The position numbers were made by a program, and so were the translations under genes. A DNA stretch of 64,000 nucleotides from Paramacrobiotus metropolitanus (lineage: Eukaryota; Tardigrada; Eutardigrada; Parachela; Macrobiotidae), in the NCBI RefSeq assembly GCF_019649055.1, contig NW_026570301.1, positions 1 to 64,000 on the forward strand, written 5' to 3'. The notes beneath the pieces were generated by a model. That model saw only the letters and a program-made list of their open reading frames with translations, made no database searches and was not told the DNA's origin. Shown here one piece after another: positions 45,403 through 59,602 of this stretch; within the stretch, counting starts at the first letter, position 1, and each line of letters opens with the position of its first letter.

Positions 45403-46550
45403 CTCAAAAAAATCTGGAACGCCGATGAAATAAAATAAACCTTCAACTATTTTTGCCACTCAGCATTCATCACTATGACCGCCAATGGCGGCCATACTGC
45501 GGTCATGCCTGCAACATCAACAACATCCTGGAAGTAGTATCGAAGTTCTGGAGATGTTGGCATGCTGCTGAACACGACACAAAACCACTCTGATGGGGAT
45601 CATCGCGGCTGAATGATGTCTACGACTGAATGCCCGTAAAAAAGAACCCGTGAGGCTGAGGTCATCGCTTGTGCTGTACTGGATGTTGCTGTTACTGTAT
45701 ATTATCGAATTGTGTGACTGAATCATAAGAAAACATATATTCCGATAATACTGTAGCCGCCCGCACAAGTTGCCCCACAGAGTGAGGTATACGGACATTT
45801 GCACCAACATTGCCCGCTGTTCAGCGCAGTGTGTGCAGGGCGAAGGCAACGGCCGGATCTACCACTGGAGCAACTTGTGCGGGCGGCTACAGTAACTATG
45901 GCGCTGAATTTGAGGGCAGTACTGACTACTGACGTTGACCAGCATTGGACGATTTGCAGCGCAGGGCGAAAAGTAGGCTGTATGGGTCGAAATAACGATA
46001 CCTTCGTCACGGAATTCTAGATTAATGCAACCAGGACTTAACGATACTACGATAGTTGTAGCAAGGCATAACACTAGGCAAATAACTTTTGCGTGCTTTG
46101 GTAGACGGAGCGCAGCGTTACAAATTCGAGGTAGTTTCTTAACGTGTACAGAGTGTTTGATTGGTGAGTGAAAACTAAATATCTCCGTAGTCCGTACTAC
46201 AAATACTGCGAAGCTTTACCACAGTAATTTTGTAACAATTTGTATACGGATAATACTGCTGTTGATCAGGAAATTCTCATCTTGTGCAGTATGATAGTGT
46301 GCGATTCAGCAGTGGCTTTAATATTTGTCACAAGCTTCGGGTAAACAAAGTGAGTAAAATAAAATCCAGAATGCAAAGTCATTCGCAGTTTGTACTATGC
46401 AGTAGAGTACTGAATCGCAGCTACCAGATGGATTTTCTACTGTCTTCTGAACTTTTGCACATGGAATTATTTTGATAAGATAATATGGTGGTATACAGTA
46501 TTCACTTACTACGTTTTTGCAAAAGATTAAATTTTTCCGACGTATTATTA
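45403..46550. other. no firm gene; 23-bp inverted repeat around a Cys-rich frame
   Basis: 45751-45773 and 45870-45892 are perfect inverted copies. The 96 bp between them has an open plus-strand frame with ICTNIARCSAQCVQGEG that reaches GRLQ and a stop at the right arm. It may be part of a small element or an exon; neither could be proven. A block around GATAGTTGTAGCAAGGCATAAC (about 46050) recurs near 46963. Confidence 0.4.
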
Positions 46551-46557
46551 TTATTCG

Positions 46558-48298
<1,741 letters not shown>

Positions 48299-48400
48299 CT
48301 ACAGTGGAAGTTTTAACAGTGAAACCCCCGACAGTAGATCCCGAACATCCCCAACCCTGAGCAACCCCGAATCTCGAACAATTTTTTTCGTACGCACAGC
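48299..48400. repeat. relic related to the pogo-like MITE
   Basis: Begins CTACAGTGGAAG and contains complement-strand forms of the TTCAGAGGTGTTC and GTACGAAAAAA text found at the right end of the 16019-16679 element. One end only. Confidence 0.45.
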
Positions 48401-48962
48401 TCTCGTGAGCTATAACATTAGGGCCGTGGGACTTTTAACCTTAAACACTCGGCTGCGTACCGCGATACGTTTTCTTAGTAAAACGGACCTCGAACCGAAA
48501 ATAGAGAGAGCGGCTTCGCTGTGTGTGCGAGGGCACCGGGAAGGATTGAAAGCTTTCGCGATCTCATCGGAAGCAAACCAGCAGAAAATAACGTCAAACA
48601 AACTTAACAATAAGTACAGTTAAATATGCATACCCTATTGTAGAATGTTATACGCTCTAATATGCAGGTCATTATGTAGTAAGTAATGGTTAACATTCTT
48701 TTCTCGAATTTAGCGTAGCTTGTCCGCTTTCGGATAAATATAATAATATTAATTATCATATCACCATTTCTCGTGCGTTTTCTTATACAAAAATAAGGCC
48801 GCTTTTTTTTTGAAACGTCTTGATATTCTAGGTGATAGTACTAGACATGCTTTTGTTAAGTACCGTGAAATGATGTTTCTACTGTTATGTAAAGATTTTC
48901 ACGTTGATATACCTTCGCTAGACAGCTCCACGCTCTGATTGATTTTACCGACTGGCGTGCAG

Positions 48963-49142
48963 TGGATGGTAGCTTCGCTGATGTACTTATTCAGATACCT
49001 GTCTGTTCTCATTCTAGTACCGTATATACGGATGCTTATTTTTCGGAAAGTATCATTCCACCGTCTTGGAACATTCAGTGGCTTATCGCATTTCCGTTTT
49101 TTGCCTTTACCTTTAACTGCAATCAACACCACTTTCATATAG
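48963..49142 (+). other. possible amino-acid-transporter exon (SLC38/AAAP type)
   Basis: Between a GTGCAG acceptor and an ATAG/GTAATC donor the frame is open for 59 codons. It ends in a hydrophobic stretch with WLIAFPFFAFTFNCNQHHF. The SFxFxCHxxxF pattern is typical of one TM helix of the AAAP family (SLC38-like transporters). No neighbouring exons were recognised, so it may be a stranded exon; the family call is tentative. Confidence 0.3.
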
Positions 49143-49893
49143 GTAATCAGGGTATGATACCGGCCGGTCGTGTAGACCAGTGATCTTTTCATCTTTTAAT
49201 CGCTCTGCCTTAAAATCAAGTAGTAACAATGTAACACTACCCGAATTTTTCCACTCGTTGTCTATGTACGTAGTATGAAACAGGAAGCATGAGCAAAGAA
49301 GAATGATAATTATTGCAGATCGTTACAAACGTTCTTCGTAATCAATACGAAGTAAAATCCCGAGTAGAAACCATCGGGGGTTTTCATTCAAGAAATTCTC
49401 GAGAATTCTCGCACATTCCGGTTAGATTTTTTTAAAAGTTTTTCTCAATCTTCGCTGTCTTTTTCCTTATAGAATTAGTATGATCACGTTAAGAATTCGA
49501 TATAAAATTTGAATAGCACATAGAAATCCTAAAAAAATAAAACAATCTCGTTAATAAAGGTGCTAAATGAAATCGTGTAAAAAATTGTTTTATCTTAGCT
49601 CGCAAAATTCCGACATTGTGTGACTTCCACCCCTAACGATCAATCCGCCAAATTTTTCATCTGTTCTCCAGAAATCGACTTGTTTGAAAATGGTGTTGAC
49701 TAGGTGCGTACAGATACGCAGGACAATCTACGTAGCACTTTTGGACTGCAAAACTCTGAGACTTCCGTATAAATGCAAATTTTTATGTGCTCTTAAATAT
49801 TTGTACATTTTTTTTCCTGGAAGATTTTGCTTCACTAGAACTTGCTGAATTGACTATTGTCTGTTATAACTTAGCACTAGTGGCCTACTGGTG

Positions 49894-49934
49894 CACCGTA
49901 TTGTGGCCTACTGGCAGTAGGCCACAATACGGTG
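49894..49934. repeat. perfect 20-bp palindrome with one-base centre
   Basis: 49894-49913 is the exact reverse complement of 49915-49934. GTGGCCTACTG also occurs once more just upstream (49880). Confidence 0.85.
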
Positions 49935-50831
49935 ATACCGTGATATTGCTGCATTTGCTGTAGTTAATTTCTAAGGTAAGGAATAATGAAAGATTAAAAA
50001 TTATATAGTGATAAAGTAATTATGATGTATATATGGAATGTAATAAAAGATTCTGTAATGTATGAAATAAACTAGAGAAGTGAGCCGTTCTAGTTCACTG
50101 TAAGGCCGAAGCAAAGCTGGGAGCAGTTTAGTGTATAATAATTATTACAAAATGTTATAACACTTATTATAATAAATAGTATAATTTATTATGACGTAAT
50201 AAATATTATTATAAAAAAAAATTAGAAACGCAGACATATACAAGCATTGCTCGGCTAATTTCAGACAGTTATTTCGGTAAGTATGTATAAATCTTTTGCC
50301 GTGCTGCTTTTCGTTCTGCTTTTCTTTCTGCTTTTCTTTTTCGGTAATGTCGTTCATTTTTTCTTTTTGCCCTTTTATCATGTAACTTTGCATTTGGCAC
50401 GGCATAAGTTCAAATCCCTAGTTCAAAATTTTGAAAGTCTAGCAAAAATCAGTTAACAATAATACTTATGTTAAATCAATACGTTCAGCATGATATAATT
50501 ATGATATGTGCACTCAGTGCACTGTATCTGAGTGACAAGTACTATCCGGCATTCCGTCATGTCGGCTGCCGGTACTCCATGCAACTCTTTTATTTTCGCG
50601 TTATGCTAGGTAATATTATGTATCACACGTAATATTATGTGTCACACGTATTAACAGCACCGCAACATTTCGGCCAAACCCGGCTGCCGCAAAAACGGTC
50701 GCGAAATTTCAGTTTGTATATTATTCCGCCATTCCGGCAGAAGGCCGATTGCCGAGAAGAGCCCTGCCGTTGCCGCGTTCCGCACAAGCTGCCGGATGCC
50801 GATGGCTTGGTTTACCTGTCCTAGAACTAAG

Positions 50832-50888
50832 AACTGTGACATCGATAAACAACTGTGACATCGATAAACAACTGTGACATCGATAAAC
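50832..50888. repeat. 19-bp tandem repeat, three copies
   Basis: AACTGTGACATCGATAAAC occurs three times in a row without change. Confidence 0.95.
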
Positions 50889-52143
50889 AGCGTGATTGAA
50901 TAATTTGTAAGTTAAAAGCTGTCAGACCGCTAATTACGGATAGATTTCGGGAGAAGCATTTTGGCACTGATGTTTCCCGTGGCCGTCTACAGAAACAGTG
51001 TAAAAGCAAACGCTTAATGTAGTATTGCAACCTTCGATTGCGCTGTGACTTGCAATACACCATAATCCAGCAACGCAAAATCGTCAAAGCAGTCAAACGA
51101 GCATTGTAACGATCTGCTGGCGCGCCTAGAAATGTGTTACCGTTAGCCAATAAAATCGTGACAGCAGTGTTGTCAAAAGCTTGGGATTATATTGTTGACA
51201 TCGATGGTGATTCCTTTTCACAGTACTAAAAAATTAACAACCCGGCACTTTCCACGTAGATATGCTGGAAATAGGAATTCAATTAATATGGTACATGCTT
51301 GTTTGTTAATAAAGTTAAAAGCACAGAGAGAATGTGTCACGACATCCAGATAGGTCAAATCCGATGAAATCTGACATCCGTGATCGTGTTATAAGCTAAT
51401 GAGACAGGAAGCCCGCCAACACAGCAAGCCGAGAAAACAGGACTGTACCAACCAGAAGCTTTTCGCTCAAGTTTACCGGAAATGGCATGTTAGTGTACAA
51501 TAGAACGCACGCCAAAACGATCAATACAGCAACTACTTAATTGTGTTTGTAAACCTAATAAGCGGAAAAGAACCAACCCTTTGCTCAGTTTACTGTAACT
51601 GTCAGCGTTTTCGTAAATTTAACCGGCATAGTATCCTGAAAAGAGCTTACTTCCCTATAAAGCCCGGTTGTCTTGAGGAAGTACAAGCTTGTCGAGGAAT
51701 TGAGGGCATAAGGGCACAGACAATGCACCCTGTATCACAGCTACCACTTTACAGTTATCGCAGTACTAACTATTTTATTGCATTACCTGCAGTTTTAACT
51801 CTTCTTCTGAAGTGAGTACCTTCCTGGTAGGACAGCATACAAAATATGGACATATAAATATCTGAGGTGCACCAGCCATGCTTGATTCTGGTAACCCGTA
51901 AGAAATGTGGCATGTTACACCGTGGCATGGAGGTTGGCATGATCCATAAATGTGTTCTTCACTTCATGCGGCAAGCGCTCATAATTTCTTGACAAGGTTG
52001 TATGACATACGTTACTGCTAAATCTAAACGCCAACACCGGCTTATTTTACCTTATATTATGCGTCTTCGCGTTTCAGGTGTGATTTTCTGCCGTCAGAGA
52101 AAGTCTTCGGATTCTCCTGCTTTTGACGTATGGATTTAAAAAG

Positions 52144-53459
52144 ATGGAATTCTTTAACATTAGTGCTAACTCTTCAAGTAATTTATCCACGCCATTTCTC
52201 AGCCGTCAGCCCGCAAGCGCTGTCCAGTCAGCCGCAGCCAGCTGGGTTAAGTTGATTCTGACCGCTGCATCCGTCGGGCTGAACGCCGGTGTCGTTATCT
52301 ACCACAGTATTCGCCCCAAGCACATTTCGCCCTTTACAACGTACTTGCTTGCCTTGTATATTGCCAATCTGGTGTTTTTATTTACCACCTGGCCACTCTC
52401 CATTCTTCGGGACTGGAAGGGGAACTGGACACTGGGAAGTTCGATATGCATCTTTAGTTTGTATATTACTAAGGTATTTAACGCTGTAACCGTTTCGCTA
52501 CACGTCCTGATCGCGATAAACCGCTGGTGGGCCATCCAGCATCCAATATCGTATCGCAACCGGCATAACAAGGTAGTGGCGGCTTGGATGTGTTTTGGAG
52601 CTTTCTGCTGGCCGCACACGTTGGGCCTGGCGGGATTTATTGTAGAAGTGGTGAATTATTACCGACCTGAACTAAATCCTCACTGCCGACTACAGTATTC
52701 TATGGTTAGTAATGGTTTATAAAATGGCTTGTACAGCTTGCACTATCTGTACAATGTACGACGGCAAAACCAAAATCGGCCATTTGGTCCGCGGTTTAAA
52801 ATTAGCACTGTAATAAACAACACGCCACTATTTTAACGCTAGCACTTAACGCATAAACTTTGTTCCCAAATTTCTTACGCTCGCGTTTCGTGAATTTTGT
52901 GATACACTAATACAGGTTGCTTAACAAAAAATGTGGAAATGATTTTAAATCTTTTTGACACCAAACTCGTGCTCTTTAAAGCGGTTAAAGGAAGCGATAC
53001 TTTGGTTAAGCGCCCGAGTAATTTTGTTATATGTACACAGGCAGCATGTTGGACTGGAATCGCGCAGAGAACATCATCTATCGTCACATCCCGTTAATAA
53101 TTATTGTTGTGATCTATATTATCCTGACGAGCAAGCGATGGTATAACAAGAAGCCCCGAAAGGCGGGAGCGGTTGCGGCGACCGCAATCTCTGATCCTGC
53201 CAAGAAATTCTCTGCTTTCATTTGTCGGCCTCACGTCGAAACAAGCCATGCAGCCAAAGACAGAGTGAAGCCTTTTCTTGTGCTGACATTGACATGCGTT
53301 AGCGTCACTGTGTGTTGGCTGCCTATACAGACATGTGTCTTCCTCTGGCATTTTAGTGTGAAACCTGCAAATAACGTCATTGAAATTTGTGCTTCTCTGT
53401 ACGCAGCCCAGTCGCTTTTCGATCCTTTGGTGTTTATTTCTAGCTTGCGTCGCACTTGA
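52144..53459 (+). pseudogene. decayed paralogue of the orphan GPCR at 32941-34638
   Basis: Exon 1 (from the ATG at 52144) and exon 2 (53041-53459, after an ACAG acceptor) match the intact minus-strand gene almost residue for residue: INRWWAIQHP at TM3, NPHCRL in the loop, VCWLPIQTC at TM6. Right after CRL, five bases (52693-52697) are inserted relative to the intact copy, and four codons later the intact copy's TCG is TAG (52707-52709). The donor used by the intact gene (TGTAAGAC) is here TGTACGAC. Exon 1 therefore cannot reach its normal splice in frame. Exon 2 is still open, with DPLVF in place of DPMVY and a shorter C-terminus. A donor-like GTTAGTAA at 52704 exists, but its phase does not fit exon 2. 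It is probably a recent pseudogene, though a truncated product is possible. Confidence 0.75.
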
Positions 53460-54516
53460 TGAACAGCATCCCGAAAAAATGGTTAAACGCAACCTCTTTC
53501 GCCGCTGGGAGTCAGCTTTTAAGCAGCGTAGCCTTACCGACTGGCGACTTATATGTGCTCGAATTTAGAGCATAAGAGACCTAACAGTTTTTTGAACCTG
53601 GAGATTTAAGAGAATATTTATCGTATTAAACTTATGTCGGCTGCAATCTCACAAAATAACCAAAGCGCTTCTCCACAGCAGAGCGCGGCCACCTAGTCCA
53701 CGTGCTAGTTTCCCGACGATTTGCGGGAAGCGCAGCCTTTTCGTTTTAAAAAAAAAACGAGTTATCAATAATATTAATTCAGGATACCGTGGATCGTACA
53801 GATTTTGGTTTTGGGCTAGCATATTATCAAGGTTTCTGTTTTTGTCTAAATAATTAATGTTTTGAGTGTTGGTTGTATTTCAATTTTACAACGACGTTTT
53901 ACGGAATGGCTCCGCAAAGGTATGTGTGCAGAGTTTTAGTTTTTGCGTAGTTTGTGGATTTAGTGCAGTCTGTGGAATTCCCAAACTGGATAAAAGCACT
54001 CGTTTGTCTTGCCTTCCTGATGTGGGATGCAACAGGATTTCCTGCAATTTTTTCATTCAAATATGCAGTACTTGCAACCTGCTATTTTTTTATTCAAATA
54101 TGCAGTACTTGCAACCTGCTATTTTTTTTATTCAAATATGCAGTACTTCGCTCAGTGGAATTGCGCCAAAAGCCTTCCTTATTTGATACAAATAATTTTG
54201 CCGATTCCTTAGTTAAAAATTGCTTTCGCGGATGCGTAGGGAAGTGCGCAATTTCAAGCCTCACTTGTCGCGCTCACGTAACTGTTTCCCTTGACTCAAT
54301 GGAATCACTCTTCATAACCGTCCCAACCAGTTCTGTAGGTTATCGTCCAGATGACGCGCTATCGCATCATCTTTCGTCTTCTTCTCGTTTTATAGTTTTG
54401 GGGTTTGGGGCTTGGGACCGTTTCCGGTCATGTTCGGCATAATTTCCCCAAGGGAGCAAATTCCGACCCCAGCTTTGGTGTCCTCGCGTGGCCTGTAGGA
54501 GTAATGATTAATTATT
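53460..54516. other. 3' flank; AT-rich tandem repeat at 54056-54149
   Basis: A unit of about 37 bp containing TTCAAATATGCAGTACTT occurs nearly three times at 54056-54149. The open frames here come from the repeat. Confidence 0.6.
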
Positions 54517-54905
54517 TGCAGAAATACATAATGACCAAAACGTCCGGACGATCAAGACGTCCGGCGGACGTTTTGGTCGTTAAACCGACCAAACGGTCCG
54601 GGGACCAAAAAAAGTCCGCCGTAAATTTTGCCCACCCAAAATTTTTTACGTACTCCGACCAAAGTGTCCGGGCTGGAATAGTGTCCTGACCAAAGTGTCC
54701 AGGCTGAAATAGTGCTCTGACCAAAGTGTCCGGGCGGAAAAAGCTTTTAGGAGCTTTAGGTCGCATTAAGAACGTAAAAAAGTTTGGGTGGAAAATTTAC
54801 GGCGGACGTTTTTTTGGCCCCCGGACGGTTTGGTCGGTTTAACGACCAAAACGTCCGCCGGACGTCTTGATCGTCCGGACGTTTTGGTCGGTTACATACA
54901 CTGCA
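54517..54905. mobile_element. foldback MITE with 31-bp tandem core
   Basis: Arms of about 120 bp, both beginning TGCAG and carrying GACCAAAACGTCCGG close to the end, are inverted copies with few mismatches. Each arm itself contains short palindromes around CGTCCGGACG and CCGGCGGACG. The core (about 54656-54740) has three direct copies of a unit of about 31 bp starting GACCAAAGTGTCCGG. No coding capacity. Confidence 0.8.
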
Positions 54906-54909
54906 TGTC

Positions 54910-55841
54910 TCAAAGGATTTACGGATACTGTACTGAGACCCTGCACTGGGAGAAATTTTGCACAGTATGAGCAGCACGATACTGTAGACAGGTGGATTTA
55001 AAGCCGATTGCGTTCAGCCAATAGCCAGCACTCTGCATGCAGTTGCAAGCCGTGTATGTGAGCAGTGAACGCAGTCGTACAACGTACGCGTGGCTGCACA
55101 GCTAAAACTTTCTCCGAGTGCAGGGTGTCAGTACAGTACGCAGAATGTTCATTTATACCCGTCCAAACGGTTTACTGTATATATCAGCCAGACTAGTCGG
55201 CCATCACTTCCGTACTCAACCGTCAAAGTAGGACCTAATGAAACCAAAGCAGAAAATAATAAACCCTTGTTTTTTAAGAAATTGGTACAAGCACCCTATT
55301 CCATCCCGCTTTTCTATTCTAGCAAGGCCTAAAACAGTGCCCATTCAAGAACAAAGTATCCATCCTTGAAAATGGTTTATTCATCATTGCTCCAAAAAGT
55401 GTGTATTACAATGTAAAATTCAGATAAACAAAAAATTAAATGTGGTACTTATCTGAATTTTAAATCAATTAAGCGCTCCGTGTAAAGGCAGCTCTTTATT
55501 GCACCTTGCTAGATGAATATCAAATCCGCGAGTGAAATGCAAGCGTAAGTTCATTTTATTACACAACAGACACGTGTTTTGCTCAGTATATCAGTAGCCG
55601 TTTTTTGATAAGCCATGCTGCGGGAAGTGCTTTAAAGCAAACGTACAATAATTAAATAAATTTTGTGGAATCTCTAGCAGTGTACGCAGTCGTCGTCTTC
55701 GCGCTTTCCGCGAAAGTCCAGCTTTTCTGCCAACTGTACACATGCTAAATTGAAGGATTTAGTGATTATTAAGGTCGAAGATCGCATCCGCTGGAGTGAA
55801 AGGTGACCAGCTGAAGTTTATCTTCTGTTTCTGGATTTTAG
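54910..55841. other. no gene recognised
   Basis: Ordinary sequence; the short frames are not credible. Confidence 0.4.
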
Positions 55842-56011
55842 CTAACAATACCGGTTGCTGGGTTGACACTTCCTACGGTTACCGAGTTTGCCTGATTTGC
55901 GCTAATTCAGTCAAATATCCCGCATTAAGTCATGGCCGAACCGGATATTGGCCGTTATTCAGATTGATTACGTGCGTAGGCTACGGACACTATAAACCCT
56001 CTTGCGTCTGA
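55842..56011 (+). other. possible terminal exon of a Cys-rich secreted protein
   Basis: After a GGATTTTAG acceptor (phase 1) the frame is open to a TGA and encodes about 56 residues with five cysteines: GCWVDTSYGYRVCLIC, then LITC and a C-terminal KPSCV. Its composition is unlike its AT-rich flanks. No upstream exon in the matching phase was identified and no family is recognised. Confidence 0.35.
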
Positions 56012-56019
56012 GTTGTGAC

Positions 56020-57197
56020 AGCAGGAAGAAATAATTGATCACCGGGTTCTCAGCACAGAGCACTTATGCATCCGCTTGCGGATGGAAACAAGAAAGTCAT
56101 CTGGGATATAAAGTGCACAATTATGTATCATGGTGTTTATTGAGGATGATCCAGTTATTACCGGAACTGCTTGAAAGGTTCCTTAACTGTTGCTACCGCT
56201 TTACAGTGCAACAGCCAATCGCCTTGCACTGTTGGAGTAATGCCATTTTTGTTCAGCTTATATAAATTTTCGACAAAGTACCTTTTCCCTTTTCGACTGC
56301 TGCGCAGGAGATTTTACCATCCGTAAACGGACTGCCATAGGTGGCCCGTGGCCTAACTTTGAAAGTTATGAACATTAATCCACTATTGATTTCTGCTCGT
56401 AAAATTCAAGTGCTTCGCCGTTTTTAAGGTATTAAATACAAAAAAAATCGGTAAATATTGCACAGTAAAAACCGGCTGGCTGAGATACTGTAGCTCGACC
56501 AAGCTGCACCGCAGTTGCCAGAGGTTTTGCACAGAAAAACAGCACTTGTACTGTGTGAGCGCTCTCGCATACGAGAGCGGAGCCGCGAATTGGGCATACA
56601 CTCTTCAGTGTACAGTACACACATTCCCCGTGTTCTTTTGGGAGTATACAAACTTTGCGGTGAAACTCAGTCGCTGCAGTGCCTGTCGAGATTGGCTGCT
56701 TTCCAAACGCACAGATGAGCTCGTGGGTGGCCATTATGTTGGTCTGCGTCCGGAACTAAAGCAGGAATCATGTCACTTGGTGCTAATACCTCACTGTTTA
56801 CTTCCGTTTCGAAGGCATCCTGTTGAGCAATTTTCAAGGTGGAAGTATAGTCTAAGCATTTTTAAGTACTTTAATATCGGCATTAGTCACCGCGGTCTAA
56901 CGCCGCACTGCACTATGAAAATACACTACTTAAAATCTCAAAGGTACAGGCATTATTCTTGCGATCAAGGAAAACATTCATCACGCCAACTTAATTATGA
57001 CGCACGAAAATGATACCTGACGCAAATCGGGTTAGTTAAAAAGGCGCGACGGAGCTACTAAAATGGGCGCTTCAGCTTTTAAGCATGGTGACAAGAACAA
57101 CTCAGCAGATATGTTCTGCTTGTTGTGATAATCCATCCCAAAGTCGGAGGTCAGTTGGTAAATTACTCGATTTTTTGTTCATAATAATCATGTTGAA
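56020..57197. other. no gene supported
   Basis: Overlapping open frames on both strands around 56430-57010 start at non-ATG codons or conflict with each other. A short hairpin (GCTCTCGCATACGAGAGC) lies near 56561-56578. Confidence 0.4.
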
Positions 57198-58298
57198 ATG
57201 TTAAGTTGCAGTTCATCTGTTGTACACCGCGTTTTGGTCGTGATCGTCGGGGTTAGCGCCTTTACTATGTTGGCTGTTAATGTGTCTGTATGGATTCTGG
57301 CTACGTGGACGTACTTCGACAAGTCTACGGATAGTGTCCACATCAGGCAATGGCCGCAGATACGTGATCTCATGGCGCAGCGGACGGTACCGTGGACGGC
57401 ATTCGTTTCTCGCTACCAGATGAACGATACTGGAATACCGAAAGAGCCGGTGCATTTTGTCCGCGCCAAATATTCCGCAAAAACCCCATTGAGCCCATCC
57501 GCGGCAATGCTGCGTTCCAATCCAAAGCATCTCGCTACAATCTGGGAAAGTTTAGGTTCAGGGCGCTTTAACCAGCACCAGATTTCTGCATTAGCACTTC
57601 GCTTGGCCCAAAGATCTCGGTCACGGCATGTAACGCAGCCGCAGGACAACTGGTTTCTTGGGTAAAACCCATTAGACGAGACAAGTAAAAATACAGTCTC
57701 CAACCGATCTATATGGTTACACCGTTTACAAATTTGCTTTTAACGACATATTAATGTCAAATAACTACTTTCGCCCGTCTTTTTGTAATAAAAAATGCCG
57801 CTGCTGTCCTGTTGCTCACTGTAAATCGCAATTTTTGTGTGAGATTACTACATTTTCTGATCACGTTGTGTGTAATGTGTGTTAAGCATCTTTGGCTAAG
57901 TGGGCGCAACTCCCATTAAGCGCCTGCCAAAGTTCATTGAGGTTTTGTTCATTTCACGAAGATATAAGCATAAATTAACCCCTGGAATAACTAGTAATCG
58001 TGTCAGGCTGCTTACAATTATTATTGTTACAAAAAAATTACGACAACAGTACAGAGTAAAACTGAGCTTCTTTCTGTCAGTTCACATGCAAAATTTTAGA
58101 TATTGGTGCACAAGTGAATTACATAGCAAATAAAGCCATCCTTACAAAAGGCAACAGTGTGGCACTGGAGATGCGTGGCATTGTGGTAGTGCAAAATACT
58201 TCACGCTATATTTTACTGCCCTTGATAATGCCAAAGAAAGCTGTGATCTCAAAGTGTTTGCGTTCACCTGGCGTGATTCATTTGCTGTTTCGTGTTAA
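57198..58298 (+). CDS. unrecognised membrane-anchored or secreted protein, two exons
   Basis: Exon 1 (57198-57661) starts at an ATG. After a short tail it has one strong hydrophobic segment (VLVVIVGVSAFTMLAVNVSV, about residues 12-34), which fits a type II signal anchor, followed by about 120 polar residues. It ends at GG/GTAAAA in phase 2. An AAAAG acceptor at 58150 then gives exon 2 (58151-58298) in the matching phase, open to a TAA. Exon 2 encodes QQCGTGDAWHCGSAKYF, a LYFTALDNAKESC segment, and a C-terminal SFAVSC, so it is rich in cysteines. In total this is 203 residues. A Golgi or cell-surface protein is possible, but no family is recognised. The acceptor has a weak pyrimidine tract, and further exons between the two cannot be excluded. 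Confidence 0.45.
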
Positions 58299-58550
58299 TC
58301 GGTGCTGATGAGCAGGGAGTGCTTATGATTTCGATCGATACTTCAAAATCATTTGCACTGGCCATGGGCAGTACAAATGTGTAGCTTAACAAAGCGGAAA
58401 GAAAAGCACAGTTGTTTCTGGTAATAATTTTGCAACCTGGTCCTGGTCGATATTTAAGCCGGTGGCTGTTGAAATACAGGTAAAAATAATCTACCCAAAA
58501 GGAACGTGCACTCACTGTACGGATCCAGCGTAGCCCAGTTACATGAACAA

Positions 58551-58552
<2 letters not shown>

Positions 58553-58619
<67 letters not shown>

Positions 58620-58640
58620 ATATATATATACCATATATAT
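58553..58640. repeat. (TA)n microsatellite
   Basis: TA dinucleotides with two short interruptions; ends in a small palindrome, CCATATATATATATGG. Confidence 0.95.
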
Positions 58641-58644
58641 ATAT

Positions 58645-59600
58645 GGTATGGACATTCGTTTGGTAAGTGGTAAGCAGAAGAATGCTAAAAGAAATCCTGC
58701 TATCCCATATTCCGCTTAAAGAAGCAACTTTTGGACAGACGGTATTGCTCGTCTAGAGACTAAAAAGTGCAGTATTTAAAGATTTAAAACCTGTTTCAAG
58801 TAGGACAAATCCTACGAATACTTGTACGATACGGAGACTCATAATACCGGTACTTTACTTCACTTACTTCTTTCTAGGACAGACCGGTAAATGATTCAGG
58901 TAGTCACACTTTATTGCTGGTAATTTGGCTGACAATTGGCACCTGTTTCCTTGCCCGCAGCGATGGTAGCAACATCCTAAGCTATGCACAAGGGCCTTGT
59001 GACAAGGCCCTTGTTAACGCGCATTTTAGTTGTACAAGCGCAAAATATATACACCAACAACGCAGAATCAATTACAGCATATGAACCTTTTATTAACCTC
59101 TACTATGTACGGTTCTGCGCTTGTTAGTGAGTCTCACACCCTCTGGTCCGATGCTTATTAACTTAATCGTATAACCCGTGAGCACACGATGGGCGAAAAT
59201 CCCAACATGACAAGCAACCGAGCCCTAAGAATCACCGACACTCTTGCACTGCCAACAAACGGTAAGCGTAATTCATTAGGCAAAAGTTTCGTGATTTTTG
59301 GAACCAACCTGGTGGTAAAATATAGACATAACATTCTGGAATACTGTAAAAAATCAGTCTACGGTTTTTTTAATCAATAAGGGTTTCTTTGGTTGGCGGA
59401 ACAGAGCTGTAGAGCAAAATTTTCACTCGGACACCTTGCCGCACCTCATGTAAATATGCAGACTGTTTCTTTGAAAGGTTTATGTCCCCATATCAAACTG
59501 TTTTCGAAGACACTAACTGTTCAGATTTCCTTTCTGATCATTTTCGGAGTGGGTGATGGGGGCAGAGGCTACCCCAAAAAAAGTGCAAATGATAGGTTTG
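58645..59600. other. no gene recognised
   Basis: Includes a short hairpin near 58990-59013 (AAGGGCCTTGTGACAAGGCCCTT). No coding segment was supported. Confidence 0.4.
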
Positions 59601-59602
59601 AC

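Larger units (their letters stand above)
49150..51540. other. no gene recognised; palindrome and short tandem repeats
   Basis: Holds the palindrome at 49894-49934 and the 19-bp tandem at 50832-50888 (listed separately). An AT-rich stretch with few complex frames. Confidence 0.4.

Noticed and set aside
56432-57013. Opposing Cys-containing frames on both strands
   Set aside because: They overlap each other, mostly lack ATG starts or splice sites, and match nothing.
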